Below, one piece after another: positions 48,301 through 56,606 of a stretch of 64,000 nt of DNA. The position numbers and the translations under genes are program-made. Position 1 is the stretch's first letter, and the number at the start of each line of letters is the position of its first letter. Where the stretch lies: the NCBI RefSeq assembly GCF_000737535.1, contig NZ_CP006269.1, forward strand, positions 2,604,001 through 2,668,000. Direction: 5' to 3'. This DNA comes from Synechococcus sp. KORDI-100 (GTDB lineage Bacteria > Cyanobacteriota > Cyanobacteriia > PCC-6307 > Cyanobiaceae). Under the pieces are notes generated by a model. The model was given only the letters and a program-made list of their open reading frames with translations. It was not told the origin of the DNA and ran no database searches.

Positions 48301-48688
48301 CAGATTGGAGCTCGGGCTGAGGATCGGGTGCACTGTCTTGCTCTGGCTCAGGCTCCGAGCTCTCCACGACTGAATCAACAAAAAACATCTCGTCCATCAA
48401 TGTCCCGCTGTTGGGCAGACCCACGCTGACGGCGTTGAAACTCAGGCTCAAGGAGCCTCCGGCAGGAATGGACGCACCCCAACTCGGGGGGCGAACGGTC
48501 ACCTCAAAGGAGCCATCCCCCAGATCAACAATGTCATAGGTGGACGACCAAACCTGAACATCTTTTTGGTTGGTACGAAACGTGTAGGACCAGTCGCTGA
48601 GGGCGGTATCCCCAGTATTTGTCAGAGTCAGCTGACCCGACATTCCTCCCCAATAAAGACTGCCAGAAACAGACGATTGAAGTGCCAA
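45344..48688 (-). CDS. Large modular GH18 chitinase with CBM2-like modules
   Basis: The protein is 1114 residues with a TTG start at 48688; a TAA lies only a few codons upstream and no better start is visible. Order: a CBM2-like beta module (about 5-103: SGSLYWGGMSGQLTLTNTGD); a Pro/Glu/Gln linker (about 108-168); a domain of unknown type (about 169-375: DFDPATDKISFLYYGTRERL); a Met/Asp-rich acidic linker (about 400-440); a second CBM2-like module (about 459-553: DGWSGTFAGNVTVTNTSG); a QPDTPQ-repeat acidic linker (about 560-640); and a GH18 barrel (about 655-1085). The barrel has VVDFDWEYPGGGG with the acid E842, VMTYDFHGGWENM and MMFWALSNDAEG. It should cut beta-1,4 GlcNAc polymers. No N-terminal signal peptide is visible; the hydrophobic C-terminus (SLSDFTSLV) would suit type I secretion, an inference. 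Confidence 0.9.
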   Translation of the reverse strand: MALQSSVSGSLYWGGMSGQLTLTNTGDTALSDWSYTFRTNQKDVQVWSSTYDIVDLGDGSFEVTVRPPSWGASIPAGGSLSLSFNAVSVGLPNSGTLMDEMFFVDSVVESSEPEPEQDSAPDPQPELQSELEPQPEPQPDREPQAQPEPEPQPEPEPQPEAEAPTTDAPTRTFEVDIYSGEVTDFRPGIDRLDFGGQSVHNLILGKTEEGDVTFLSPWNDAQKMTLVGVTYDQLALEDYGVVGNEHLRQDLGGVVSWELGIGEKDPNTTYIRSHEYGKVETIADFDPATDKISFLYYGTRERLSVTQDGADLVISTEPTGQTFIFKNTNLDDIPGASLEFHFDQIVEDNLEVPFRRSVDSLTLKDRTALLTPEAPAGELTDGFQTRSGDAAVNEQPPHDSHSMGEHGSMQMDPDMDMDSETDMDPEMEMDGEMGTESGMDMASDSEPPSPEPSDEVEPAASGLVVSATITDGWSGTFAGNVTVTNTSGMSVGTDWTVSFVSDAPLKSVSNFEFTNSLRDDGRYIVTLSPKSWSAPLAAGSAQSSYYQGSGDVVDPNQVFDLASTAAEVPQQEFEAESEPDSSVVEQPDTPQQPDTPQQPDTGDAVEATDSEVAGTEDSQVSEDDSVLEDSAVIENSFVTESTPVTEGGTVTIDYDRPNGTTDKRVVTYFEEWGIYSRDVNLSDVDGQSMTHMNYSFFDVKADGSITLFDEFAALQKRFPEADQVSRSFSASEYAAMAPELLDIYDNLGRYNTTQNGDAITVTSVPVGWNGVGTNDAGNFEQLRRFKELNPEVNLGFALGGWTLSDEFSTAYATQEGRDKFVSETVRIFETYDFFNVVDFDWEYPGGGGKAGNAVSASDGANFELVLRDLRTALDDLSDRTGRDFEVSIATAGGEEKLANLNLEGIDPYVDFYNVMTYDFHGGWENMTGHQAAMTGDANNYDVTGAVDVFESAGVELSKVVMGAPAYTRAWGNVSDGGSFGYQQPGSGRDATGSFEAGVYDYKDVLNDVVTGTRNLYWDDDNKAAFLYDGDEWSSMETTATIAGKAAYVEEKGLGGMMFWALSNDAEGEASLVEAADDLLRQGASYAEVIGRAPEFDAIIGGNGDFSLSDFTSLV
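46887..46940 (-). repeat. 18-bp tandem repeat in the chitinase linker
   Basis: Three 18-bp units start at 46887, 46905 and 46923, the third diverged. They encode the repeated hexapeptide QPDTPQ in the linker just before the GH18 domain. The frame is maintained, as in other slippage-expanded Pro/Gln/Asp linkers of secreted glycosidases. Confidence 0.85.
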
Positions 48689-48823
48689 AACAATAATGAT
48701 CCAACTCCATAGACCTTAAAAATTCAAAGAGAAGCCTATCTTAAAAATAGCTGAGAAAGATCAAAGAACTCGCCACAATGAACCGCTTATATAAATTCGA
48801 GTACCACAACTTTTGCCATCAAA

Positions 48824-48875
48824 CATCCCCAAAATAGGGGATGACAATGACTTAAAAAGTCCCCCAGTCGGGGGG
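48824..48875 (-). terminator. Two adjacent terminator-like hairpins at the end of the RluA-like gene
   Basis: On the minus strand a stem of five G-C pairs (48861-48865 with 48870-48874) and the loop GACT is followed by five T (48854-48858). The hairpin lies within the last codons of the RluA-like gene and the T tract runs into its TAA stop. Seventeen bases further on, a 7-bp stem (48824-48830 with 48837-48843) forms a second hairpin. The pair probably ends RluA-like transcription before the chitinase promoter region. The rest of 48689-48851 is AT-rich with no gene seen. Confidence 0.7.
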
Positions 48876-49772
48876 AAGAGAAGACTGCAAGGCCAATCCT
48901 CCAGCCACCAGCCGCCAGGCATGCAGCCGATACCCCCCATCCCCTGGCGTTGCTGTGGATGAAATCTCACGATCCAGCAGATAGAGCAGATCCCCCAGCA
49001 AGGGGCTGCCCAGCTGCGCCAGATGAATGCGGATCTGATGCGGCCGCCCCGTGCTGATCGTCACCTGCAAACGATCGCCCTCAGCCGTGCGCTCCAACAG
49101 CTCCAGCTCGGAGTGGGCTGGAAGCCGTTTGCGGATTGGCTGCTCTTTCAGCGGTTCCGGCCCCCAGATCCAACCCAGCAGAGGATGCGGCCGTTCCACC
49201 ACATCACTGCTCACCGTCAAACACTGCCCCAGCTCCAAGCCCGGCACCCGCCGACTCCAGGCTTGATATACCTTGCGGCAACCACCATCGGGCCGGAATT
49301 GCCTCGACCAGAGGGCGCGCGTTTGGGGACTGCGAGCACAGACCTGCAGACCGGAGGTGAATCGCCCCAGGCGGTGCACCGGCCGCGCACAGGTGGGTTC
49401 AAGCAAGGCGGTGAGCGTGTGGCGCAGGAAACCTCCTCCGGGCATCACCGGCAAACCGGAGGGCTTGTTGATCACCAGCAGGTCGCCATCGTCGTGGATC
49501 GTCTCCCACTGATCGGAAATGGCCGGCTCCAACCAGGGAGGACGCCGCCAGAGAATCGATTCACCCCCTCGCAACAACCGATCCGCCTCAAGGCGCTGGC
49601 CATCGCAATCCAGCTCTCCGTTGACGATCCGCTCAAGCCATAACTCCGCAGCGGAGTGGCGATAGCGCCTGGCCAGCCAGTCGCTCAAAACGATGCCAGC
49701 CTCAGCCGTTGGCACCCGATCCCGGTAGACCCAGCCGTCGTTGAACGCCGCCTCGCGCCAGCCAGGCTTCAA
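48852..49772 (-). CDS. RluA-type pseudouridine synthase-like protein lacking the catalytic Asp
   Basis: The 306-residue protein has an S4-like N-terminal part (about 28-80: VLSDWLARRYRHSAAELWLE), then the RluA core with LLVINKPSGLPVMPGGG, PVHRLGRFTSGLQVCA, CRKVYQAW and STGRPHQIRIHLAQLGSPLL. In RluA enzymes the active-site loop is HRLDRxTSG; here position 136 is Gly, so the Asp that attacks the base is missing. It may be a diverged non-catalytic relative or a lineage form with a different mechanism. It overlaps the response-regulator stop by 4 bases. Confidence 0.85.
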   Translation of the reverse strand: MKPGWREAAFNDGWVYRDRVPTAEAGIVLSDWLARRYRHSAAELWLERIVNGELDCDGQRLEADRLLRGGESILWRRPPWLEPAISDQWETIHDDGDLLVINKPSGLPVMPGGGFLRHTLTALLEPTCARPVHRLGRFTSGLQVCARSPQTRALWSRQFRPDGGCRKVYQAWSRRVPGLELGQCLTVSSDVVERPHPLLGWIWGPEPLKEQPIRKRLPAHSELELLERTAEGDRLQVTISTGRPHQIRIHLAQLGSPLLGDLLYLLDREISSTATPGDGGYRLHAWRLVAGGLALQSSLPPDWGTF

Positions 49773-50500
49773 GTCACCAGACGGTGCTCCAGGGCGTAGC
49801 GCACCAGTTCGGTGCGGCTGGAGGTGCCCGTCTTGTTGAACAGACGGCTCACGTACTTCTCAACATTGCGGATCGAGGTCTCCAGCTGGCGGGCAATCTC
49901 CTTGTTCATCAAGCCTTCGGCGACCAGCTGCAGAACGCTGGCCTCCCGTGGCGTGAAACTGTGCACCACCGGGTCCTTGGAGGGCAGGGCTTCGGCCTGG
50001 GCCAGGAGTGAGCGGATCTCGGTGATCTGCTTCGCCATCTGACCCATATCCGTATCAGCGAAACGGGCCGCTTCCTGCAACAGGCGCTGCTGGCGCTGGG
50101 CCACATTGCGCACCCTGGCCACCAGCTCATCGGGGTCAAAGGGCTTGGGGATGTAGTCATCAACGCCGGCGAGATAGCCCTGGGTGCGATCCGCTGTCAT
50201 GCCCTTGGCGGTGAGGAAGATCACTGGTGTGCCGCCGAGCCGTTCATCAGCCCGAAGCTTCTTCAGCAGGCCATAGCCGTCCAGGCGCGGCATCATCACG
50301 TCGCTGATCACCAGATCGGGAAGCATCTGCTGCGCTTTGGCGAAACCCTCTTCGCCGTCAACCGCTGTGGCGACTTCAAATCCTTCATCTTCCAGGTAGG
50401 CCTGGACAGCCGTGCGCAGGCCAGGTTCGTCATCAACAAGCAGCAATCGGGGAGCCGGTGCCTCCTGTTCGTCTGTTGCGGGAATCGGCGCGTCGCTCAT
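49769..50500 (-). CDS. NarL/LuxR-type response regulator (Ycf29-like)
   Basis: The 243-residue protein has a receiver domain (about 17-130: LLLVDDEPGLRTAVQAYLED, LVISDVMMPRLDGYGLL with the phospho-acceptor Asp, DDYIPKPFDPDEL). A helical linker follows, then a LuxR helix-turn-helix (about 180-240: FTPREASVLQLVAEGLMNKE, ARQLETSIRNVEKYVSRLF). This architecture matches Ycf29 (TctD-like), conserved in cyanobacteria and red-algal plastids. Its targets are unknown, and the identification rests on overall similarity. No histidine kinase lies next to it. Confidence 0.88.
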   Translation of the reverse strand: MSDAPIPATDEQEAPAPRLLLVDDEPGLRTAVQAYLEDEGFEVATAVDGEEGFAKAQQMLPDLVISDVMMPRLDGYGLLKKLRADERLGGTPVIFLTAKGMTADRTQGYLAGVDDYIPKPFDPDELVARVRNVAQRQQRLLQEAARFADTDMGQMAKQITEIRSLLAQAEALPSKDPVVHSFTPREASVLQLVAEGLMNKEIARQLETSIRNVEKYVSRLFNKTGTSSRTELVRYALEHRLVT

Positions 50501-50539
50501 CGCTGCAGTCGCTCTGGCAGCAATGTATGAACGACTGCC

Positions 50540-51085
50540 TCAGGGAGCCAGTGCGGGTAACAGCTCCTGGCGTTCGGGAATCAGGGTGCTGTACCCCAAC
50601 GAGAGGGCTTTGTCTCGCAAGGTGGCCGGGTCCATCCCCGCGGTTTCCGGCACACAGGCGGCCCACCAGACCAGATGATCCTCTCGATTGGTGGCATTCA
50701 CCGATCCGCCGGGATTCAGGGTGTGGATGTACGTGGCATTCAGGGTGCGTTTCACCCGCAGCGGAGAGTCACGACTGCAGCTCACCGACTCGTAATAGAT
50801 GTTGAGATCGGCTGGGGACTCTTCCCAGACCTGATATCTGCGGATGTCCGGATCCGTCTGCCCTTGCTTGACGGCATAGATCCCGATGATCCGACTGCCT
50901 CCGGCATCAGGCTTCTCAATCAGGATCTGAAGATCACTGGGCCTGGAATTGCGCATCTGCTCCAGGACATCCTTGCGATCAACCGCCTGGAGAGGGTCGG
51001 CACCGAACATCCCGGCACCGAACACCCCCGGGAGCACGGCAACCGCGGCCATCAGCAGGTTGGACCTCAGGGAGCGCATTCGCAT
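50540..51085 (-). CDS. Exported protein of unknown function
   Basis: With ATG 51085 (or 51079) the product is about 181 residues. It begins with an Arg-containing signal peptide (SNLLMAAVAVLPGVFGAGMF). The mature part has conserved-looking blocks RPSDLQILIEKPDAGGSRII, PADLNIYYESVSCSRDSPLR and a second Cys in WWAACVPET, which could form a disulfide with the first. I do not recognise a family. Its start lies 2 bases from the divergent cysteine desulfurase start. Confidence 0.7.
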   Translation of the reverse strand: MRMRSLRSNLLMAAVAVLPGVFGAGMFGADPLQAVDRKDVLEQMRNSRPSDLQILIEKPDAGGSRIIGIYAVKQGQTDPDIRRYQVWEESPADLNIYYESVSCSRDSPLRVKRTLNATYIHTLNPGGSVNATNREDHLVWWAACVPETAGMDPATLRDKALSLGYSTLIPERQELLPALAP

Positions 51086-51087
51086 CT

Positions 51088-52266
51088 GTGCAGAAACCTT
51101 CGCACCATGGTGGCAAGAACGTTCTGATCGATCTGACTCCCCAACCCCTTGCTTTCGATCACCAGGCGACCACCCCCTGCGCTGAGGAGGTGATCGAGGC
51201 AATGGCGCCCTACTGGAGCGACCACTGGGGGAACCCCTCCAGCCGCCAGCATCGGCTCGGTCTGAAAGCCTCAGCCGCGGTCAGCCTGGCGCGCAATCAG
51301 CTGGCTGCGTGCCTGGCGATCACGCCGGAGCAAATTGTGTTCACAAGTGGAGCCACGGAGGCCAACAACCTGGCATTGCTCGGCCGGGCGCGTGCCTGTG
51401 GCCATGGCCATCTGATCAGTGTCGCCAGTGAGCATCGCGCTGTGCTTGATCCGCTGCGGCAACTCGAACGCGAAGGGTTCAGCGTCACCCTGCTGAAGCC
51501 AGGGCGCGATGGCCTGATCACCGCGAAACAGCTCGAGGAGGCGGTCACCAGCAACACCATTCTGGTGAGCGTGATGGCTGCCAACAACGAAATCGGGGTC
51601 TTGCAGCCCTTGAACGCTCTCGCCGCGATCTGCCAGGCCAACAGCATTCCTTTTCACTGCGATGCAGCCCAGGCTTTTGGACACATTCCCTTCCAGCCGG
51701 ATGCCCTGGGACTCGATCTGGTCAGCTTGAGCGCCCACAAGCTGTACGGCCCCAAGGGCATCGGCGCCCTGGTCATCAAGAACGAGATCGCCCTCACTCC
51801 GCTGCAGTGGGGTGGCGGACAGGAGCATGAACTGCGCGCTGGCACGCTGCCAACGCCCCTGGTTGTGGGCTTTGCAGCCGCTGCCCGCCTGGCACTGGTT
51901 GATCTGGAATCCCGTGCTGTGCGATTGCGCAGCCTGCGTGATCAACTCTGGGCAGGTTTGAAGCAGAACCTTCCGCAGATTCAACTGAACGGCTCCCTCG
52001 AGCCGCGTCTGCCCCACAACCTCAACATCACAGTCCCGGGGATCAACGGCAGCCGCCTGCATCGCGCCCTGCGACCTCACCTCGCCTGCAGCAGCGGCTC
52101 TGCCTGCAGCCGCGGCGAGCCATCCCATGTGCTTCAAGCGATTGGCCACTCCCTCCGGGACGCCGAAGCATCGTTGCGGCTCAGTCTGGGACGGACGACA
52201 AGCGAAAGGGATATCGATGCAGCCATCCAACTGATCACATCGACCATCCATGCGCTGAACCCGTGA
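51088..52266 (+). CDS. Cysteine desulfurase (IscS/NifS family)
   Basis: The 392-residue PLP enzyme releases sulfur from cysteine for Fe-S and thio-cofactors. Motifs are AFDHQATTPCAEEVIEAM, GNPSSRQHRLGL, VFTSGATEANNLAL, SEHRAVLDPL, the PLP lysine in SLSAHKLYGPKGIGAL (about 214) and the persulfide cysteine in CSSGSACSRGEPSHVL (about 330). The loop SGSACS is IscS-like (group I). A GTG at 51088 is the only usual start in frame ahead of the fold. Confidence 0.93.
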   Translation: MQKPSHHGGKNVLIDLTPQPLAFDHQATTPCAEEVIEAMAPYWSDHWGNPSSRQHRLGLKASAAVSLARNQLAACLAITPEQIVFTSGATEANNLALLGRARACGHGHLISVASEHRAVLDPLRQLEREGFSVTLLKPGRDGLITAKQLEEAVTSNTILVSVMAANNEIGVLQPLNALAAICQANSIPFHCDAAQAFGHIPFQPDALGLDLVSLSAHKLYGPKGIGALVIKNEIALTPLQWGGGQEHELRAGTLPTPLVVGFAAAARLALVDLESRAVRLRSLRDQLWAGLKQNLPQIQLNGSLEPRLPHNLNITVPGINGSRLHRALRPHLACSSGSACSRGEPSHVLQAIGHSLRDAEASLRLSLGRTTSERDIDAAIQLITSTIHALNP

Positions 52267-52299
52267 GCTCACTAATTTCCAGCTGATTGATCCTCTGGA

Positions 52300-53106
52300 A
52301 TGACCAGCTCCTTATCACCCTCACTGGATGTCGGCCTTGCGATCCGAGATGGTTGGCAGGCGTTCTGTCGCGCACCCTGGCCCTTCGTTGGCTTCATCGT
52401 GCTGACGGGGGTTCTGTCCCAGATCGCGATGCAGATTCCAGGCATTGGCTGGTTGGTGGCGTCGATCGTCATCAATCTCTGGGGAGGCGTAGGACTGATC
52501 CGAGGCTCCTGGATCGCACTCGAGGGCCGCACACTGCGGTTCGCCGATCTGACGGGCTGGGATGGCCGGGCTGCCCTGCGCCTGTTCACGCGCCAACTGG
52601 TGCTGGCTCTGCTGCTCAGCCTGATCGTGCTGGTGATGATCAGCCTCGCGTTTGTCGCGTCCGGTGGGCCAGCGATGCTTGTGGAGCTGGTCGACAAACT
52701 CGTCGCGCTGACCCCTGATGAAGAGCTGATGGCACAGGAGCTTCTGTCAACCGGTTCAATGCTCGGTGAGCGCCTGGTGACAAGCCCGGTGGCCGGTCTG
52801 TCTTTTCTGATCGGAGGGGTGCTGCTCCTCTACCTCCAGGTGAACCAGGCCTTCCTTGGATTCATCGCGCTGCTGGAAGGTCGTGGACCGATCGGCGCCA
52901 TCCAGCGTGGACGTGTTGTGGTGGACGGCCAGTGGTGGCAGGTGCTGGGTCTGCTGATCCTGGAAACGCTGATCCTGTTCATCGGCTTCGTCCTGGTTCT
53001 GGTTGGTCTGCTGGCTGCCGTTCCGCTGACGTTCTGCATCAGCGGCGCGGCCTACCGCCAGCTGTTCGGGACGGAGGATCAGGCCGGATTGCTCAACGGC
53101 CTTTGA
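52300..53106 (+). CDS. Multi-pass membrane protein of unknown function
   Basis: The 268-residue protein has about five or six hydrophobic segments, including LVLALLLSLIVLVMISLAFV, LSFLIGGVLLLYLQVNQAFL and LILFIGFVLVLVGLLAAVPL. A short cytosolic-looking start contains GLAIRDGWQAFCRAPWPFVG, and an amphipathic ARG/GR segment (GAIQRGRVVVDGQWWQ) precedes the last helices. The pattern resembles the DUF975/YciC-like group of membrane proteins, only loosely. It is convergent with the DUF456 gene. Confidence 0.72.
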   Translation: MTSSLSPSLDVGLAIRDGWQAFCRAPWPFVGFIVLTGVLSQIAMQIPGIGWLVASIVINLWGGVGLIRGSWIALEGRTLRFADLTGWDGRAALRLFTRQLVLALLLSLIVLVMISLAFVASGGPAMLVELVDKLVALTPDEELMAQELLSTGSMLGERLVTSPVAGLSFLIGGVLLLYLQVNQAFLGFIALLEGRGPIGAIQRGRVVVDGQWWQVLGLLILETLILFIGFVLVLVGLLAAVPLTFCISGAAYRQLFGTEDQAGLLNGL

Positions 53107-53110
53107 TCCA

Positions 53111-53620
53111 TCAACGGACAGTCAGGATCACGAATCCTGTGACCCCGACCAAGGCCAGCAGCACCTGTGCGACCTGGCTCACCAGCAAGGCCACCACCAC
53201 GGCCAAACCCACCCTGGCCGCCTGACTCAGCCTGGCTCCCCAGGCCAGATCCGGGGCACGGGACCCAAGCGACCAGGCTTCAACAAGGGCTGCGCCAAGC
53301 CAGGGAGCCAGGAGCAGCGCAACACCACCTGAGATCAGACCGATCAGCACGCCCGCACCGGCACCCAGCAGCGCCCAACGGCTGGCCTGCTGCTTGGCCG
53401 TCGCCAGACCCACCGCCAGGACGTCGGCCATCAGCCCCAGCCCGAAAATCACAAACGCGAGCAGGAACGCAGGCCATCCGGCGAGCAAACCCACCTGAAG
53501 ACACCACAGGCCTGCACCGAGGGGCAGCCAGAGCAACCCGGGCAGCACGGGCAGAATCACTCCCGGTACAGCCAAAACCTGCAGGCCCAGCGCCAACCAC
53601 CAGATCAGCTCAGGCGTCAT
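53111..53620 (-). CDS. DUF456 family membrane protein
   Basis: The ATG at 53620 gives 169 residues with several helices. Typical DUF456 features are [40 protein letters not shown] and [20 protein letters not shown], followed by a Gly-rich segment and [12 protein letters not shown]. The function is unknown. The start lies 11 bases inside the rsmH 3' end on the same strand. Confidence 0.82.
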   Translation of the reverse strand: MTPELIWWLALGLQVLAVPGVILPVLPGLLWLPLGAGLWCLQVGLLAGWPAFLLAFVIFGLGLMADVLAVGLATAKQQASRWALLGAGAGVLIGLISGGVALLLAPWLGAALVEAWSLGSRAPDLAWGARLSQAARVGLAVVVALLVSQVAQVLLALVGVTGFVILTVR

Positions 53621-54506
53621 CAGCCCTGCGACGTGCCAGCCGCCATTTCGCACTGCGGCTCCGGGGATTGCTCTGCTGCTCGTCTGCAGAGGCAATCAGA
53701 GGTTTGCGGGTGATCCGCTGCAGGCGCGGATCCTGAAGAAAGGCCTGCTTCACCCGACGGTCCTCCAGCGAGTGAAAGCTGATGATTCCCAGCAGACCAT
53801 GCGGTTCCAACCAATCCGGAGCCTGCTGAAGCAACCGTTCCAGGGCCTCCAGCTCTTGATTGACAGCGATCCGCAGTGCCTGAAACGTCCGCGTTGCAGG
53901 GTGGATCCGTCCACGCCGAGCCTTTGGTGGATAGCAACCGGCAATTGCATAGGCGAGGGCGGCCGTGCCGGAATAGGCACCCTGGGAGGCCAGATCGGAT
54001 TTGATGCGCCGGGCGATTCGTCGCGACAACCTCTCATCGCTATAGGCGTAAATCAGGTCGGCAAGCGCTGACTCCTCCAGTCGTTCGATCAGTTCACCAG
54101 CCGTTTCAGCTCCCCCCGCCGGGTTCATGCGCATGTCCAGTGGACCATCCAGCCGGAAGCTGAAGCCTCGTTCAGCCTGATCCAACTGCGGACTGCTCAC
54201 CCCCAGATCCACAAGCACCATCGCTGCCGGTTCCTCCGGGGTGAAATCAGCGAAATTCATGGCCCTGATCTGAATTCGATCCGAAAACAGCGCCAGCCGA
54301 TCCGCCGCCGCGGCTCGGGCAGCTGGATCCTGATCCAGGCCCAGCAACCTGAGATGGGGATGACGTTCCAGCAGCAGGGCGCTGTGGCCACCTCCTCCGA
54401 GGGTGGCATCGATGAGCAACCCGTGCTGACTCGGCAAAAGCTCGGACGCCTGCATGACGGCATCCGCCAGCACAGGCAGGTGAGAAAACTGAGGCGAATT
54501 CGACAA
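53610..54506 (-). CDS. rsmH: 16S rRNA (cytosine1402-N4)-methyltransferase RsmH
   Basis: The 298-residue methyltransferase (formerly MraW) modifies C1402 in the 30S decoding centre. Motifs are [23 protein letters not shown] motif [45 protein letters not shown], a helical insertion, [19 protein letters not shown] and [16 protein letters not shown]. It diverges from ndhH by 55 bases. Confidence 0.96.
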   Translation of the reverse strand: MSNSPQFSHLPVLADAVMQASELLPSQHGLLIDATLGGGGHSALLLERHPHLRLLGLDQDPAARAAAADRLALFSDRIQIRAMNFADFTPEEPAAMVLVDLGVSSPQLDQAERGFSFRLDGPLDMRMNPAGGAETAGELIERLEESALADLIYAYSDERLSRRIARRIKSDLASQGAYSGTAALAYAIAGCYPPKARRGRIHPATRTFQALRIAVNQELEALERLLQQAPDWLEPHGLLGIISFHSLEDRRVKQAFLQDPRLQRITRKPLIASADEQQSNPRSRSAKWRLARRRADDA

Positions 54507-54561
54507 CAGCTGCCCGGGGGGGACTCCTTAAGATTGAGTCATCGCAGAGTCCGTCGGTCCC

Positions 54562-55746
54562 ATGACGCAGCTTGAAACGCGTACGGAGCCGATGGTGGTC
54601 AACTTCGGCCCCCATCACCCCTCCATGCATGGGGTGCTGAGGCTGGTGGTGACCCTGGATGGTGAAGACGTCGTCGATTGCGAGCCCGTGATCGGGTATC
54701 TCCATCGCGGCATGGAGAAAATCGCCGAAAACCGCACGAACGTGATGTTCGTGCCCTACGTGAGTCGCATGGATTACGCGGCCGGCATGTTTTATGAGGC
54801 GGTCGTGGTCAATGCACCCGAGCGGCTGGCTGACATCTCTGTTCCCAAAAGGGCCAGTTACATCCGCGTCCTGATGCTGGAACTCAACCGGATCGCCAAC
54901 CATCTGCTCTGGCTTGGCCCATTTCTGGCCGACGTCGGCGCCCAGACACCCTTCTTTTACATCTTCCGGGAACGGGAGATGATCTACGACCTCTGGGAAG
55001 CCGCCACTGGACAGCGCCTGATCAACAACAACTACTTCCGCATTGGAGGAGTTGCCGCTGATTTGCCCTGGGGTTGGCTTGAAAAATGTCGAGACTTCTG
55101 CGACTGGTTCGGCCCCAAGATTGATGAATACGAAAAACTGATTACCAATAACCCGATCTTCAGGCGCCGTATTGAGGGTCTCGGAACGATTGCTCAGCAG
55201 GATGCCATCAACTGGAGCCTCTCCGGTCCGATGCTTCGGGCATCAGGGGTCGCCTGGGACCTGCGCAAAGTGGATCATTACGAGTGCTACGACGATTTCG
55301 ACTGGGATGTCGCCACAGCCACCGAAGGTGATTGTTATGCCCGTTACAGAGTGCGCATTGAGGAAATGCGCCAGTCGGTGAAGATCCTGCGCCAGGCCTG
55401 CGAGATGATTCCCGGAGGGCCCACCGAAAATCTTGAGGCCAGACGCCTCAATGAGGGCAAAGGCAGTGAAGCCACTGGCTTTGACTATCAATACGTGGCC
55501 AAGAAAGTTGCACCCACATTCAAGATTCCCGATGGAGAGCTCTACACCCGTCTTGAGTCAGGCAAAGGGGAGATCGGCATCTTTATCCAGGGCAACAATG
55601 ATGTGACGCCCTGGCGCTTCAAGATCCGAGCAGCCGACAGCAACAACCTGCAGATCCTTCCTCACATCCTGAAGGGCCACAAAGTTGCTGACATCATGGC
55701 CATTCTTGGCTCGATCGACGTGATCATGGGCTCCGTTGATCGTTAA
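54562..55746 (+). CDS. ndhH: NAD(P)H-quinone oxidoreductase subunit H (NdhH)
   Basis: The 394-residue peripheral-arm subunit (49-kDa/NuoD type) helps form the quinone-reduction site with NdhK. The sequence includes [77 protein letters not shown] and the C-terminal [20 protein letters not shown]. It is a single gene at this locus, away from the other ndh clusters in the window. Confidence 0.97.
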   Translation: MTQLETRTEPMVVNFGPHHPSMHGVLRLVVTLDGEDVVDCEPVIGYLHRGMEKIAENRTNVMFVPYVSRMDYAAGMFYEAVVVNAPERLADISVPKRASYIRVLMLELNRIANHLLWLGPFLADVGAQTPFFYIFREREMIYDLWEAATGQRLINNNYFRIGGVAADLPWGWLEKCRDFCDWFGPKIDEYEKLITNNPIFRRRIEGLGTIAQQDAINWSLSGPMLRASGVAWDLRKVDHYECYDDFDWDVATATEGDCYARYRVRIEEMRQSVKILRQACEMIPGGPTENLEARRLNEGKGSEATGFDYQYVAKKVAPTFKIPDGELYTRLESGKGEIGIFIQGNNDVTPWRFKIRAADSNNLQILPHILKGHKVADIMAILGSIDVIMGSVDR

Positions 55747-55831
55747 TTGATTTGTAGGACCAAAAACCTCTGACCCAACAAAGTCATCCCCAAATCCATC
55801 AGACAATAAGCTTGATTAGGATTCTTAAAGT

Positions 55832-55990
55832 TTAAGAGTTCTCGTTTTCTGCGTCCTCACGTTTGCCTTCATCCTCTGGCTTTAGGTCAACGATCATTTT
55901 ATTGTTTGCCTTCAAGCAGAAACAACGGTCTGCAGGCAACATTGACAAGACAAACAGGATCAGTCCGATTCCAATGATCCATCCGTCAGC
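55832..55990 (-). pseudogene. Possible 5'-truncated small membrane-protein ORF
   Basis: A minus-strand frame ending TAA at 55832 reads a plausible peptide: a hydrophobic helix GWIIGIGLILFVLSMLPADR, then CFCLKANNKMIVDLKPED and a charged end EGKREDAENENS. No ATG, GTG or TTG lies in frame upstream of the helix before a stop, and the upstream DNA instead encodes the glycosyltransferase remnant on the other strand. The best reading is a small gene whose 5' end was replaced; chance is possible. The 55747-55831 gap holds nothing recognisable. Confidence 0.35.
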
Positions 55991-56550
55991 TTTCTGATCC
56001 CTGTGTTCAACGAAACACGCACAATTATAGAATGCATGCAGTCATGCATCGTATGCAGCTATCGAAACAAAGACATCATTGTGATCGATGATGGATCAGA
56101 CGATGAGATCAGCCATGAAGCAGAAAGCATTCAAGACTGCCACCCAAAACACAGGATCAAGGTTTTCAAACTAAGGCGAAACAAGGGGAAAATTGCAGTA
56201 TTAAATGATGCTCTCAAGCGGATCAAAAGTGAACTGATTGTCACCCTGGACGCTGACACGGTATTTGCAAGCAAGCACTCTCTGGACACACTGCTAGCCC
56301 CCTGATCCATCAGAAACGTTGTTCTGGAACGACGGCCAATCTTCACCTGCGTCATCCCAATGAACCTCTTGGAATGGTTCAGAGCATTGAATACACGAAG
56401 GTGCGCAACAGCAGCAAGCGGGCACAAAGTCTGCTGCAGTCCATTCTGATTCTGCCTGGGGCCATCAGTGCCTTCCGGCAGGAGGCTCTGACAGCAATTG
56501 GCGGCTTCTCTGCAAGCACCATGGCAGAGGATGCTCAGATCGGTTCACCA
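55964..56550 (+). pseudogene. Decayed family-2 glycosyltransferase (polysaccharide synthase-like)
   Basis: Two fragments in different frames form a GT2 ruin. Fragment A (to the TGA at 56303) has PSVSFLIPVFNETRTI, VIDDGSDDE, KLRRNKGKIAVLNDALKR and LIVTLDADT. Fragment B (from about 56374) has QSIEYTKVRNSSKRAQSLLQ, LPGAISAFRQEALTAIGGFS and STMAEDAQ. These match the N-terminal and central parts of processive beta-glycosyltransferases of the PgaC/NodC/cellulose-synthase-like group. The sequence between the DADT and EYTKVRN blocks is shortened and frameshifted, and the QxxRW motif and C-terminal membrane helices are missing. Base composition is AT-rich. It is almost certainly non-functional. Confidence 0.8.
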
Positions 56551-56606
56551 CCTCCATGGGACTCTGATCAACACACCTGGCCATCCCCGCTGATCACAAG
56601 CTCACG

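Noticed and set aside
55964-56550. Intact glycosyltransferase gene
   Set aside because: The fragments lie in different frames with an internal stop, and the C-terminal catalytic and membrane parts are missing.
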